64,000 bases of DNA, taken from NCBI RefSeq assembly GCF_004402485.1, contig NZ_SOFG01000024.1, positions 62,001-126,000 of the forward strand. The letters run 5' to 3'. Shown piece after piece: positions 22,486-31,190 of the stretch. The notes beneath the pieces are model-generated. The model searched no databases. It was not told where the DNA came from and saw nothing but the letters and a program-made list of their open reading frames with translations. This DNA is from Cryobacterium algoricola. Lineage in GTDB: Bacteria; Actinomycetota; Actinomycetes; Actinomycetales; Microbacteriaceae. Numbering within the stretch: position 1 is the stretch's first letter; every line of letters begins with the position of its first letter. Both the position numbers and the translations under genes were made by a program.

Positions 22486-23288
22486 TGATGCCGGGCTCCG
22501 GCGAGCTCGAGCCGGGTGAACTCGAGCACGCTGAACTCGATCACGCTGAACTCGAGCTCAGGGGCCGGATCACGACCGCATCGAACGCGACCTTCCTCGG
22601 CAGCCTCGGCGGCGTCCCGGTGGTCTACAAGCCCGTCGCCGGCGAGCATCCGCTCTGGGACTTCCCCGACGGGACCCTCGCCAACCGGGAGGTTGCGGCA
22701 TACCGGGTGTCCGAGGCCTTCGGGTGGAACGTCGTACCCCGGACCTGGCTGCGTGACGGTCCGATGGGCCCGGGGATGGTGCAGCTGTGGCAGGACCCGG
22801 ACCCCGAACAGGACGCCGTCGCCCTGGTCCCCTGGGAAGTCGGGCCCGGCGCGGGCTGGCGCCGGGTCTTCGACGGTCGTGACGAGCAGGACCGGGCGAT
22901 CACGCTCGTCCACGAAGACTCAGTGGCGCTGCGCCGGATGGCCGTGTTCGACATCGTCGTGAACAATGCCGACCGCAAGGGCAACCACATTCTCGCGATG
23001 CCGGGCGGGCACCGCCACGGCGTCGACCACGGTCTCACCTTTCACGTCGAGCACAAGCTGCGCACCGTGCTCTGGGGCTGGCTGGGCGATGAGCTCACCG
23101 CCGAAGAGCTCGACGGGATCGACCGCGTGCGTTCCGGGCTCACCGGCGCGCTCGGCGACACGCTCGCGGGGCTGCTCACCGCCGCCGAGGTCGCGGCCCT
23201 CGCCGACCGCTGTGACCGGTTGCGCTCCGTCGCCCGGTTCCCCGCCCCGCGCGGCCAGATGCCCGCGGTCCCGTGGCCGTTGTTCTGA
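22485..23288 (+). CDS. SCO1664-type protein with PI3/4-kinase-like fold
   Basis: A 267-residue protein of the actinobacterial SCO1664 family. It has VVYKPVAGEHPLWDFPDG (nucleotide-binding-lysine-like), NREVAAYRVSEAFGWNVVP, then the catalytic-loop-like VFDIVVNNADRKGNHIL and a metal-site-like GVDHGLTFH, an arrangement shared with lipid-kinase and HipA-like folds. Activity is unproven. The start overlaps the DUF3090 stop. Residues 6-25 are four imperfect 5-residue repeats (GELEP, GELEH, AELDH, AELEL) encoded by 15-bp tandem repeats at 22500-22559, which precede the conserved domain. Confidence 0.9.
   Translation: MMPGSGELEPGELEHAELDHAELELRGRITTASNATFLGSLGGVPVVYKPVAGEHPLWDFPDGTLANREVAAYRVSEAFGWNVVPRTWLRDGPMGPGMVQLWQDPDPEQDAVALVPWEVGPGAGWRRVFDGRDEQDRAITLVHEDSVALRRMAVFDIVVNNADRKGNHILAMPGGHRHGVDHGLTFHVEHKLRTVLWGWLGDELTAEELDGIDRVRSGLTGALGDTLAGLLTAAEVAALADRCDRLRSVARFPAPRGQMPAVPWPLF
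22500..22559 (+). repeat. Four 15-bp coding tandem repeats
   Basis: Four imperfect copies of a 15-bp unit of the form GGTGAACTCGAGCAC encode the N-terminal repeats of the SCO1664-type protein. Two carry a CTCGAG palindrome. Confidence 0.8.
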
Positions 23289-23321
23289 CTATTCCGATCT
23301 TGACTCTGCCACACTGAAGCC

Positions 23322-23525
23322 ATGGACGAGAGACGCACTGCGGTGACCTCCTGGTGGGCGCTCCTCGGTGTCGCCGCGGTCGTCGCCGGCTGGGGCGTTG
23401 CCCTGCTCGTGCAGGGTTTCGTCGTCGGCTGCGTTCCGCTCGTGCTCTCCGTGGCTGCAGCCGCCAACGCGGCTCGCCACCTGCGTGCCCTGAATCGAGC
23501 TGCCGGGAAGTCGCCGGACGCCTAG
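23322..23525 (+). CDS. Small hypothetical membrane protein
   Basis: A 67-residue protein beginning MDERRTAVTSWWALLG, with two transmembrane segments (residues 11-30 and 32-50) and a polar, basic C-terminus (ARHLRALNRAAG). No recognised family. It lies between the SCO1664-type gene and the pseudouridine synthase gene with its own start at 23322 and is plausible by composition. Confidence 0.6.
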   Translation: MDERRTAVTSWWALLGVAAVVAGWGVALLVQGFVVGCVPLVLSVAAAANAARHLRALNRAAGKSPDA

Positions 23526-23586
23526 TTCGCCCCCCCGACCCGACCGAAGCGGCTGCTCGCGGCCCGTCGCGACGTACGATCAGTGG

Positions 23587-24522
23587 ATGCCCCCGCGTTC
23601 GCCCCTCCCGCAACGTCACGGCCTCGACGCCGCCTGGGTCTGCACCCCGGAGCTTGATCCCGCCCGGCCGCAGCCGTGGCCGACGATGGGCGCCTGGCTG
23701 GGCGAGCGGTTGCCGGAGTTCGTCGACGTGCCGGGATTCCTGGCCGGAGAGCGCTTCGCCTACGCGACGGGAACGCCGGTCGCGGGCAGCGACAGTTACC
23801 AGCCGCACACCTTCGTCTGGTTCCATCGCGACCTCGCCGAGGAGGCGGTTGTCCCCGGGACCGTGCACGTGATCCACCGCGACGAGCGACTCGTCGTGGT
23901 CGACAAGCCGGCGTTCCTCTCCACGATCCCGCGCGGCAGGCATGTGCTGCAGAGCGTGGTCGTACGGCTGCGCGCCGAGCTCGGGCTGCCCGAGCTCTCA
24001 CCGCTGCACCGGCTCGACCGGGTGACCTCCGGCGTCCTGGTGCTCGCGACCGAACGTCGCTGGCGCGGGGCGTACCAGTCGATGTTCCAGCGCGGCGAGG
24101 TCGGCAAGACCTACCGCGCGCTGGCCCCGGCGCGCCAGGACCTGGCGTTCCCCGTGACGGTGCGCAATCATCTCGCCACCCGCCGCGGCCAGTGGCAGGG
24201 CGAGGTCGTGGCAGACGCCCCGGTCAACGCCGAGTCCCTGATCGAGCTGGAGACGCTCCTCGGCGACGGGGCCGTCTACCGGCTGACGCCGAGCACGGGA
24301 CGCACCCACCAGCTGCGCCTGCACATGTTGGGTCTTGGTATCCCGATCACCGACGACCCGCTCTACCCGGTGGACCGGGACGTGGCCATCGACGACTTCT
24401 CCCGGCCACTGCAGCTCCTGGCGAGCGCGGTGAGCTTCACCGATCCGATCGACGGGCATCCGCGCCACTTCGACAGCGTGCGCACCCTGCCGCTTCTCCC
24501 GGAGACGGGCGCCTCGGAGTGA
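23587..24522 (+). CDS. RluA-family pseudouridine synthase
   Basis: A 311-residue RNA-modifying enzyme. The catalytic loop LHRLDRVTSGVLVLA has the nucleophile Asp near residue 143, and the C-terminal RTHQLRLHMLGLGIPITDDP contains the RLH motif typical of the RluA/RluC/RluD branch. An N-terminal extension of about 90 residues (with PHTFVWFHRDLAEE) precedes VIHRDERLVVVDKP. The enzyme converts uridine to pseudouridine in rRNA or tRNA; the target site cannot be told. ATG 23587 is the first plausible start; no strong site precedes it. Confidence 0.92.
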   Translation: MPPRSPLPQRHGLDAAWVCTPELDPARPQPWPTMGAWLGERLPEFVDVPGFLAGERFAYATGTPVAGSDSYQPHTFVWFHRDLAEEAVVPGTVHVIHRDERLVVVDKPAFLSTIPRGRHVLQSVVVRLRAELGLPELSPLHRLDRVTSGVLVLATERRWRGAYQSMFQRGEVGKTYRALAPARQDLAFPVTVRNHLATRRGQWQGEVVADAPVNAESLIELETLLGDGAVYRLTPSTGRTHQLRLHMLGLGIPITDDPLYPVDRDVAIDDFSRPLQLLASAVSFTDPIDGHPRHFDSVRTLPLLPETGASE

Positions 24523-24531
24523 GCGGGCGAC

Positions 24532-25002
24532 TCAGCCGAGGTTCTTCAGCATCTTGATCGACGTGGTCTCGTAGTCCAGCGTCTCGTACAGTCGCCGCGC
24601 AACCGTGTTGAAGCCGAAGACGCTCAGGCCGAGGGTCCGGGCGCCGTGGGACTTCGCGAACCGTTCCGCAAGGATCATGGTCTCCCGACCGAGCCCCTTG
24701 CCGCGTTCCTCCTCGTTGATGGAGATGTCCCAGACCCACCAGGCCGAATCGTCCTCGCCCTGGGCGCGGCCGATCCAGAGGTAGCCGACCGGGCGGCCGG
24801 GGCCGTCGTGCACGTCGAACACGTACTGACCGGATGCCGGCTGTCCGCCGGGAAAGGACTCCGCCAGACTGTGCGTGGCCAGCCGGTGGGCTTCGGCGGG
24901 GGAGCGGCCGAGGCTGATCAGATCGGACGCGTACTCCTCCGCGCTGCGGCGCAGCCACTTCGGAAATCGTTTGGGGGACAGGGGTTCCAGGGTGACGGGC
25001 AC
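24532..25002 (-). CDS. GNAT-family N-acetyltransferase
   Basis: A 156-residue acetyltransferase. Motif A is WDISINEEERGKGLGRETMILAE (given here in parts: EEERGKGLGRETM), with R/Q-x-x-G-x-G as RGKGLG near residue 103, and the C-terminal GFNTVARRLYETLDYET is motif B. A preceding VGYLWIGRAQGEDDSAWWVWD beta sheet fits the fold. The substrate is unknown. It converges on the pseudouridine synthase gene. Confidence 0.87.
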   Translation of the reverse strand: MPVTLEPLSPKRFPKWLRRSAEEYASDLISLGRSPAEAHRLATHSLAESFPGGQPASGQYVFDVHDGPGRPVGYLWIGRAQGEDDSAWWVWDISINEEERGKGLGRETMILAERFAKSHGARTLGLSVFGFNTVARRLYETLDYETTSIKMLKNLG

Positions 25003-25052
25003 GAGCCGAGCCTAACTCCCGGCCGGTGCCCGCTCACACCGTTCGTGTCGGA

Positions 25053-25874
25053 CTAGGTCGCGAGGAAGGCGAGGATGTCCTGGTCGAGCTCTGCCTGGTA
25101 GGCGCCGGAGATGCCGTGCGGTGCTCCCGGATACACCTTGAGGGTGCCGTGCCTGACCAGCTCGATCGACTTCAGTGCGGCATCGTTGATCGGAACGATC
25201 TGGTCGTCGTCGCCGTGGGCGATGAAGATCGGCACGTCGAGCGCCCTGAGGTCTTCGGTGAAGTCGGTCTCCGAGAACGCCGTGACGCAGTCGTACGCCG
25301 CCGCGAGGTTCACGAGCATGCCCTGGCGCCAGAATTCGCGCTTGGCGCCCTCCGAGACGGCGCTTCCGGGCCGGTTGGCCCCGAAGAACGCCTCGGTCAG
25401 TTCGATGTAGAACTGGGACGAATCACTCAAGACACCCGCACGGATGCCGTCGAACACCTCGATCGAAAGGCCGTCCGGGTTGGCCGCGGTCTGCAGCATG
25501 AGCGGCGGCACCGCACCGGCGGTGATCACCTTGGTCACCCGGCCGACGCCGTGCTGAGCGGCGTAGCGCACCACTTCGCCGCCGCCGGTGGAATGGCCGA
25601 TCACGGCGAGGTCGTTCAGGTCGAGCGACTCGACGAGTTCGGCCAGGTCGCGCGCATACGTGTCCATGTCGTTTCCGGTATACGTCTTCGCCGAACGGCC
25701 GTGCCCACGGCGGTCGTGTGCGATGGCGCGGTACCCGTTGTCGGCGAGCAGTTTCACCTCGACCTGCCAAGCGTCGGACGAGAGCGGCCAGCCGTGGCTG
25801 AGGATGACCGGCTTCCCGGTGCCCTGGTCGGTGTAGTAGATCTCGGTTCCGTCGGATGTGGTGAAGTACGGCAA
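25053..25874 (-). CDS. Alpha/beta hydrolase, non-haem chloroperoxidase/aryl-esterase-like
   Basis: A 273-residue serine hydrolase. Starting MPYFTTSDGTEIYYTDQGTG, it has the HGWPLSSDAWQ oxyanion region, RGHGRS, the nucleophile elbow GHSTGGGE (near residue 97), the acid in IAHGDDDQIVPI and the catalytic His in YPGAPHGISG. This is the plan of cofactor-free haloperoxidase/esterases, which also perform perhydrolysis. Length is typical. ATG 25874 follows GAAGGAGATCCCC, a strong site. Confidence 0.92.
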   Translation of the reverse strand: MPYFTTSDGTEIYYTDQGTGKPVILSHGWPLSSDAWQVEVKLLADNGYRAIAHDRRGHGRSAKTYTGNDMDTYARDLAELVESLDLNDLAVIGHSTGGGEVVRYAAQHGVGRVTKVITAGAVPPLMLQTAANPDGLSIEVFDGIRAGVLSDSSQFYIELTEAFFGANRPGSAVSEGAKREFWRQGMLVNLAAAYDCVTAFSETDFTEDLRALDVPIFIAHGDDDQIVPINDAALKSIELVRHGTLKVYPGAPHGISGAYQAELDQDILAFLAT

Positions 25875-25997
25875 GGGGGATCTCCTTCAAGGAATCGTCG
25901 GAATGGAGATGACAGAATAGCCCGGCCTCGTTCGTCCCGCCCGGGCAGGTATGCTGCGAGTGCGTTCGGCGTTAACGAGGACACCCAGGGAGAATTC

Positions 25998-27368
25998 ATG
26001 AACAAGTACGTTGTCACCAACCCCGCAACGGGGACGACCGGCCCCAGCTTCGCGCTGGCGACCGATGACGAGGTTTTGAACGCGATCGGGGCGGCGGACC
26101 GCGCCCATTCCGAGTTCTCGCGCCGCACATCCGTCGCCGAGCGCGCGGCACTCATGCAGCGCGTCGCCGACCTGCACACCGAGCGCCGTGAGCACCTGGC
26201 CGAGCTCATCGTGCGCGAAATGGGCAAGCCCGTCGAGCAGGCCCTCGGCGAGGTCGACTTCTCCGCCGACATCTACTCCTACTACGCGACCCACGGTGAG
26301 GCGTTCCTCGCCGATGAACCGATCGAACTGCTCGGCGGCGAGGGCTCGGCGTTCATGCGCAGCGCGTCCCTCGGGGTGCTCCTCGGCATCATGCCGTGGA
26401 ACTTCCCCTACTACCAGGTCGCCCGGTTCGCCGGCCCGAACCTCGTGCTCGGCAACACCATCCTGCTCAAGCACGCCTCGCAGTGCCCCGAATCCGCTGC
26501 CGCCATCGAGGAGATCTTCACGGATGCCGGGTTCCCCGCCGGCGCATACCGGAACCTCTACGCGTCCAACGCCCAGATCTCCGACATCATCGCCGATCCC
26601 CGGGTGCACGGGGTGTCCCTGACCGGGTCGGAGGGCGCCGGGGCGGCCGTCGCCGAGGTCGCCGGCCGCAACCTCAAGAAGGTCGTGCTCGAACTGGGCG
26701 GATCCGACCCGTTCATCCTGCTCAGCACGGACGACCTCGAGGAAGCCGTCGACGCCGCCGTCGCCGCCCGACTGGACAACTCCGGACAGTCCTGCAACGC
26801 CGCCAAGCGCTTCATCGTCATCGACGGACTCTTCGACGCGTTCGTGGAGAGTTTCACCGCGAAGATGACCGGCAATGTCCCCGCCGACCCCACCTCGCCG
26901 GAAACGACTCTCGGACCGCTCTCCTCCCTCGGGGCAGCGGAGAACCTCGAGGAACAGCTCGGACGGGCAGAGGCCCAGGGGGCCACCGTCGTGGCCCGCG
27001 GCATCCGCACGGGTGCGTTCTTCTCCCCGACGGTGCTGACCGGGGTCTCCCCGGACAGCGACGCCTACCGCGAAGAGTTCTTCGGCCCGGTCGCCGCGAT
27101 CTACCGTGTGCAGGACGAGGACGAGGCGGTGCAGGTCGCCAATGACATCCCGTACGGCCTCGGTTCGTATCTCTTCACGACCGACCCGGAGCAGGCGCTG
27201 CGTGTCGCCGACCAGATTGAGGCCGGCATGGTGTTCATCAACGGCTCGCTTCTGGACAGCCCGGAACTGCCCTTCGGCGGCGTGAAGCGCTCCGGCTTCG
27301 GCCGCGAAATGGGACGCTTCGGCATCGCGGAGTTCGCGAACCGCAAGCTCATCCGCATCCTGAAGTAG
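25998..27368 (+). CDS. Aldehyde dehydrogenase, succinate-semialdehyde-dehydrogenase-like
   Basis: A 456-residue NAD(P)-dependent dehydrogenase. Key features are the cofactor-pocket MPWNFPYYQVARF, VSLTGSEGAG, the general-base Glu in LELGGSDPF (near residue 231), the catalytic Cys in NSGQSCNAAKRF (near residue 265) and EEFFGPVA. Length and sequence fit the short NAD-dependent succinate-semialdehyde dehydrogenase group, which oxidises succinate semialdehyde to succinate. ATG 25998 follows AGGGAGAATTC. The reading frame stays open upstream to 25026, but that part is the shadow of the convergent hydrolase gene. Confidence 0.93.
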   Translation: MNKYVVTNPATGTTGPSFALATDDEVLNAIGAADRAHSEFSRRTSVAERAALMQRVADLHTERREHLAELIVREMGKPVEQALGEVDFSADIYSYYATHGEAFLADEPIELLGGEGSAFMRSASLGVLLGIMPWNFPYYQVARFAGPNLVLGNTILLKHASQCPESAAAIEEIFTDAGFPAGAYRNLYASNAQISDIIADPRVHGVSLTGSEGAGAAVAEVAGRNLKKVVLELGGSDPFILLSTDDLEEAVDAAVAARLDNSGQSCNAAKRFIVIDGLFDAFVESFTAKMTGNVPADPTSPETTLGPLSSLGAAENLEEQLGRAEAQGATVVARGIRTGAFFSPTVLTGVSPDSDAYREEFFGPVAAIYRVQDEDEAVQVANDIPYGLGSYLFTTDPEQALRVADQIEAGMVFINGSLLDSPELPFGGVKRSGFGREMGRFGIAEFANRKLIRILK

Positions 27369-27378
27369 TCGCTCGTCG

Positions 27379-27410
27379 CGCCGGCCGGGCCCCGGGGGAC
27401 CCGGCCGGCG
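27379..27410. terminator. Strong hairpin between convergent genes
   Basis: CGCCGGCCGGG (27379-27389) and CCCGGCCGGCG (27400-27410) form a perfect 11-bp stem with a 10-base loop, placed between the aldehyde dehydrogenase stop (27368) and the convergent HAD gene end (27422). No T-tract follows, as is common in GC-rich actinobacteria; it may serve both directions. Confidence 0.65.
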
Positions 27411-27421
27411 AGGGCGTCACA

Positions 27422-28273
27422 TCACCGGGCGTCCAGCAGCAGGCCGGGGAAGGCGGCGAGGATGCTGGTGACGACGCCGTCGTCGTCGTTCGACGGCGCG
27501 AGGTGGCGGGCACGGGCACGGATGCTGGGGTGCGCGTTGGCCATTGCATAGGACTCCCCGGCGGCGTCGAGCATCTCGGCGTCGTTGAGGTAGTCGCCGA
27601 ACGCCATGGTCTGCTCCCTGCTGATCCCGAGTTCGTTCTGGAGACGGATGAGCGCTTTCCCCTTGTTGACACCGGGGCGCATCACGTCGACCCAGTGCTC
27701 ACCGGAGACCACGACGTCGGCCTCGAGGCCGAGGCCGCGCAGGGCCGGCCCGGTGTGCTGCTCCGCCGAGGCGAAATCATAGATCGCGAGTTTCACCACC
27801 TCGTCGTCGGAGGACGCGGTGAGGACGTCGTCGACGGTCGCGAGGGCCTCGTAGTACGGCTTGACCTTGGCGAAGAACTCGGCGTCGGTGCGCTCGATGT
27901 ACGCCGTTCGCACCCCGCACACGACGATGCCCACATCGGAGCCGGTGGCGGCTGCGGTGCGCACCCACTCGACGATGGCGGGGATGACGGACAACACGAC
28001 GGGTTCCAGCGCGATGCTGACGCCGTCGCGCACGACGTTCGTGCCGTTCTCCGCGATGAACACGAGTCCCGCGCGTTCGCCGAAGGTCTCCCTCAGGGTC
28101 TGGTACTGGCGTCCGCTGGCGGGGGAGAACATCACTCCGGCACGGAGCAGGGATTCCAGGACCGGCCAGAAGTCATCGGGCACCCGTCCGGAATCATCGA
28201 GGAGAGTGCCATCCATGTCCGAGACGATCAGGCGGATGTCGGCGGTGTTCTGGAGGTGAGTCACCCTTTCCAT
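27422..28273 (-). CDS. Cof-type HAD hydrolase
   Basis: A 283-residue haloacid-dehalogenase-superfamily phosphatase. Motif I is VSDMDGTLLDD (nucleophile and general-acid Asp), motif II is SPASGRQYQTL, motif III Lys in MRPGVNKGKALIRL, and motif IV AFGDYLNDAEML. A large C2 cap between motifs II and III marks the Cof/YidA branch, which dephosphorylates sugar phosphates or flavin precursors. The start at 28273 is uncertain: no clear ribosome site precedes it, and the GTG seven codons on (within GGAAAGGGTG) is an alternative. Confidence 0.9.
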   Translation of the reverse strand: MERVTHLQNTADIRLIVSDMDGTLLDDSGRVPDDFWPVLESLLRAGVMFSPASGRQYQTLRETFGERAGLVFIAENGTNVVRDGVSIALEPVVLSVIPAIVEWVRTAAATGSDVGIVVCGVRTAYIERTDAEFFAKVKPYYEALATVDDVLTASSDDEVVKLAIYDFASAEQHTGPALRGLGLEADVVVSGEHWVDVMRPGVNKGKALIRLQNELGISREQTMAFGDYLNDAEMLDAAGESYAMANAHPSIRARARHLAPSNDDDGVVTSILAAFPGLLLDAR

Positions 28274-28419
28274 TATCGACGACGGTGACGGGCACACCGA
28301 CCGTCGACGGTGGGCGGGCCGCGCAGAACCGTGGTCCGGGCGCCCTTGTGCGCTCCCGGTCGTGGGGGCACCATGCATCGAGGACACCGTGCCCGATTCA
28401 CCGTCGAAAGGTCGCTCTC

Positions 28420-29202
28420 ATGCCCCGTATCTCCGTTGTGACCGGCTCGGCTAGCGGCATCGGGAAGGCGACCAGGGAATTGCTCATCGAGCGCGGCGAA
28501 ATCGTCATCGGTGTCGACGTTCACGATGCGGACGTGGTCGTCGACCTGTCCACCGCGGCGGGGCGCGCCTCCCTCGTCGAGCAGGTGAGCGAGTTGAGCG
28601 GCGGCTCCATCGACGCCGTCCTCGCCGTTGCCGGTCTGGCTTCGCCGACGGCCACGACCGTTGCCGTGAACTACTTCGGAACCATCGCGACGCTCGAGGG
28701 CCTGCGCCCCCTGCTGGCCCGCTCGGCCGCCCCGCGCGCCGTCGCGGTCGCCTCGATGGCGTCGCTCTTCCCGCCGGACGAGATTCTGCTCGCCGCACTC
28801 CTCGCCGGCAACGAAGCGGATGCCCTGGCCCGCGCCGCTGAGCTCGAGGCGGGCGGAGCGGAACAGGGGGCCCTGATCTACGGCACGACCAAGCGCGCCC
28901 TGGCCCGGTGGATCCGCCGGAACGCGGCAACGGATGCCTGGGCCGGCGCCTCGATTCCCCTGAACGCGATCGCACCCGGGGTCGTGGACACTCCGATGAC
29001 CTCGGACATGATCGCGACGCCGCAACAGCGCGAGGAGATGGCCACCATGGTTCCGATGCCCCTCAACGGGATCTTCGAACCGCGCTCGGTCGCCTACCTC
29101 CTGGCCTGGCTCGCCGGCGAGGAGAACGCCCACCTGTGCGGGCAGGTCATCTTCATCGACGGCGGCTCGGATGTGATCATCCGCGGGGACGCGACCTGGT
29201 AG
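28420..29202 (+). CDS. Short-chain dehydrogenase/reductase
   Basis: A 260-residue classical SDR. The cofactor motif is TGSASGIGKATRELL (residues 8-22), an Asp-type VDVHDADVVVDLS suggests NAD(H), and the catalytic Tyr/Lys pair is in YGTTKRALARW (near residues 154-158). The Ser is within VASMASLFPP. The C-terminal GQVIFIDGGSDV is usual for the family. The YxxxK spacing and substrate loop resemble 3-alpha-hydroxysteroid dehydrogenase-like members, but the substrate is not known. ATG 28420 follows GAAAGG. Confidence 0.9.
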   Translation: MPRISVVTGSASGIGKATRELLIERGEIVIGVDVHDADVVVDLSTAAGRASLVEQVSELSGGSIDAVLAVAGLASPTATTVAVNYFGTIATLEGLRPLLARSAAPRAVAVASMASLFPPDEILLAALLAGNEADALARAAELEAGGAEQGALIYGTTKRALARWIRRNAATDAWAGASIPLNAIAPGVVDTPMTSDMIATPQQREEMATMVPMPLNGIFEPRSVAYLLAWLAGEENAHLCGQVIFIDGGSDVIIRGDATW

Positions 29203-29215
29203 CGATCCCGCGCGT

Positions 29216-29899
29216 TCACCGCGTCGTGAGCGTGCCGTCGACCATCGAGTGCACCGAGCTCATCAGCGGCAGCAGCCGCTGGTCGTGGGTGACGAAGATC
29301 GTGGCGGTATCGAACTCCGTCGTCAGCCGCAGGATCAGGGCGAGGATGCTCGAACCGCGCTCCTGGTCCAAGGCGCTGGTGGGCTCGTCGACGACCAGTG
29401 CGCTCGGCTCGTTCATCAGCGCCCTGGCGATGTTCACCCGCTGGCGCTGGCCTCCCGAGAGCTGAGCCGGGTGCTTGGAGCGGTGATCGGCCAGGCCGAC
29501 CGCGTCCAGAAGCTCCCGGGCCCGCACCCGTGCGGCGTTGCGGGCCCCGCGGCCGCGGCGCGGCCCATCCAGTTCCCCCATCACGACGAGCTGCTCTTCC
29601 GCGGTCAAGGAGGGGATCAGGTTCGACTGCTGGAAGATGATGCCGATGCTCTCGCGACGCAGCTGTGCCCGGTCCGTCAGCGACAGGGCCGTCGCATCCA
29701 CGTCGCCGATGCGCAGGGTCCCGCTGTCCGGGCTGATCAGAGTGGAGGCCACGGCGAGCAGGCTCGACTTCCCGGAGCCGGACGGGCCGGTGATCCCGAC
29801 CACGGAACCGCGTTCGACCGTGAGGCTCACGCTGTCGACCGCGGTGACCCTCGTGTCGCCGTCCGGGAAGGTCAGGGTGATGTTGTCCAGGCTGATCAT
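29216..29899 (-). CDS. ABC transporter ATP-binding protein (MacB/LolD type)
   Basis: A 227-residue ATPase. Walker A is GPSGSGKSSLL (residues 38-48), the Q-loop is in IIFQQSNLIPSL, the signature is LSGGQRQRVNIARAL, and Walker B with the catalytic Glu is ALVVDEPTSAL, followed by the H-loop FVTHDQRLL. It belongs to the LolD/MacB-like group that drives FtsX-type permeases. Its ATG overlaps the stop of the permease gene (ATGA). Together with the divergent histidine kinase and response regulator it resembles an antimicrobial-peptide or envelope-stress export module. Confidence 0.93.
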   Translation of the reverse strand: MISLDNITLTFPDGDTRVTAVDSVSLTVERGSVVGITGPSGSGKSSLLAVASTLISPDSGTLRIGDVDATALSLTDRAQLRRESIGIIFQQSNLIPSLTAEEQLVVMGELDGPRRGRGARNAARVRARELLDAVGLADHRSKHPAQLSGGQRQRVNIARALMNEPSALVVDEPTSALDQERGSSILALILRLTTEFDTATIFVTHDQRLLPLMSSVHSMVDGTLTTR

Positions 29900-30966
29900 C
29901 GGTTGCTCCCGAGGGCGGTGAGGGGGTCGGCGGTGGTGACGGAACGGAGGGCGAAGGCCGCGCCGGCGAGGCCCAGCGCGATCATCGCCGCACCGGGCAG
30001 GAGGGTCGTCAGGGGGCTGATCACGAAGGGCAACGCCGTGCCGGCCAGCGCTCCGAGGAGCGCCGTCAGCGCGATGCCGAGCCCGACACCCGTGACGAGG
30101 ACGAGGGCGGCCTGTCCCAGGGCGTCGCCGACGAGCATCCGGTTGGATGCGCCGAGCGCCTTCAGGACGGCGACGTCCGGTTGGCGCTGGATGCTCCAGA
30201 CGGTGAAGAACGCACCCACCACGAGCGCGGAAATGCCGAACAGCATGGCGACCATCAGGAGCAGGGAGCCGATTTCCGAACGGAATGCCGACAGCGCCGT
30301 CAGCGATTGCAGGACACCTGCCGACGAGGTGCCGGTCGCAGCGTCCGCGGCCGCCCAGTCGATGCTCGAACCGCTCACGGCGAGGACGGTGGCGTATGCG
30401 CCTGCGCTGCCGGTCGCGGACGCGAGCCCCTGCCAGTCGGTGAGCGGCAGCCAGACGACGGGCGTGTGCGAATACCAGGTGTCGTCGGTCACCCGGTCGA
30501 CGACGAACCCTGAGCCCATCAGGGTGACCGAGTCGCCCACGTGCACGCCGAGCTTCGTCGCGGCCGTCCGGGGGAATGTCAGGTGCCCACTCAACAGCGC
30601 GCTGCCGGAGCCGAACCCGGATTCGCTGCCGAACAGGGCGACGGCGGCCTGGTTGTCGCCGACCGACACCCGCTGCTGGCTGATCCCCAGGGGATGCACG
30701 TCCCGCACTCCGTCCCGCTCGCTCCACCCGCGCGCATCCGCCGCGGTCACCGCGGAATCGGCGAAGCTCCGCTCCGTGTCCGCGACCGGGGCGGAGAACA
30801 CGATGCGATCGGCGCTGAGGCCGGTGATGGCCGAGATGTTCTGGTCGGCCAGACCACCGGTCAGGCCGGAGAGGAATCCGACCAGCAGGGTGATCAGGGT
30901 CACGACCGCCCCGATGAGGACGAACCGCCCCCTGGCGAATCTCAGATCGCGCCATGCTACGAACAC
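29896..30966 (-). CDS. FtsX-like ABC transporter permease
   Basis: A 356-residue permease with four transmembrane segments: one N-terminal (RFVLIGAVVTLITLLVGFLS), a large extracytoplasmic domain (about residues 40-230), and three C-terminal segments near residues 235-350. This is the MacB/FtsX layout, in which the periplasmic-type domain senses or moves substrate mechanically. GTG at 30964-30966 follows AAGGAG six bases upstream; the longer frame is unsupported. The ATPase overlaps its 3' end. Regulation is probably through the divergent two-component system. Confidence 0.87.
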   Translation of the reverse strand: MFVAWRDLRFARGRFVLIGAVVTLITLLVGFLSGLTGGLADQNISAITGLSADRIVFSAPVADTERSFADSAVTAADARGWSERDGVRDVHPLGISQQRVSVGDNQAAVALFGSESGFGSGSALLSGHLTFPRTAATKLGVHVGDSVTLMGSGFVVDRVTDDTWYSHTPVVWLPLTDWQGLASATGSAGAYATVLAVSGSSIDWAAADAATGTSSAGVLQSLTALSAFRSEIGSLLLMVAMLFGISALVVGAFFTVWSIQRQPDVAVLKALGASNRMLVGDALGQAALVLVTGVGLGIALTALLGALAGTALPFVISPLTTLLPGAAMIALGLAGAAFALRSVTTADPLTALGSNR

Positions 30967-31130
30967 AGAAGACTCCTTGTCACGGCGGTCCCGCCACGGG
31001 ACCGGCTGCAGATGGTGAGCTCGTGCCCGCCACTGACCACTCTGCCGGGAAGGGAACGCCCGGTCATCGTGCACCGGAACGGTCCTTCGGGCACGAAGGG
31101 CGGAGCATCCGCTACACCTTTCGAAGGATG

Positions 31131-31155
31131 CCGTACCGGTGGATTCCCCGTACGG
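31131..31155. promoter_or_regulatory. Inverted repeat between ABC and two-component genes
   Basis: CCGTAC (31131-31136), thirteen bases, GTACGG (31150-31155), a perfect 6-bp palindrome in the 224-base region between the divergent permease and histidine kinase genes. It is a likely binding site for the LuxR-type response regulator. Confidence 0.5.
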
Positions 31156-31190
31156 TGGATGGGTGATCGTCGAGTGAGAGAAGCAACGCC

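Noticed and set aside
25026..25997. N-terminal extension of the aldehyde dehydrogenase
   Set aside because: The frame is open, but the sequence is opposite the convergent hydrolase and the family begins at ATG 25998 with its own ribosome site.
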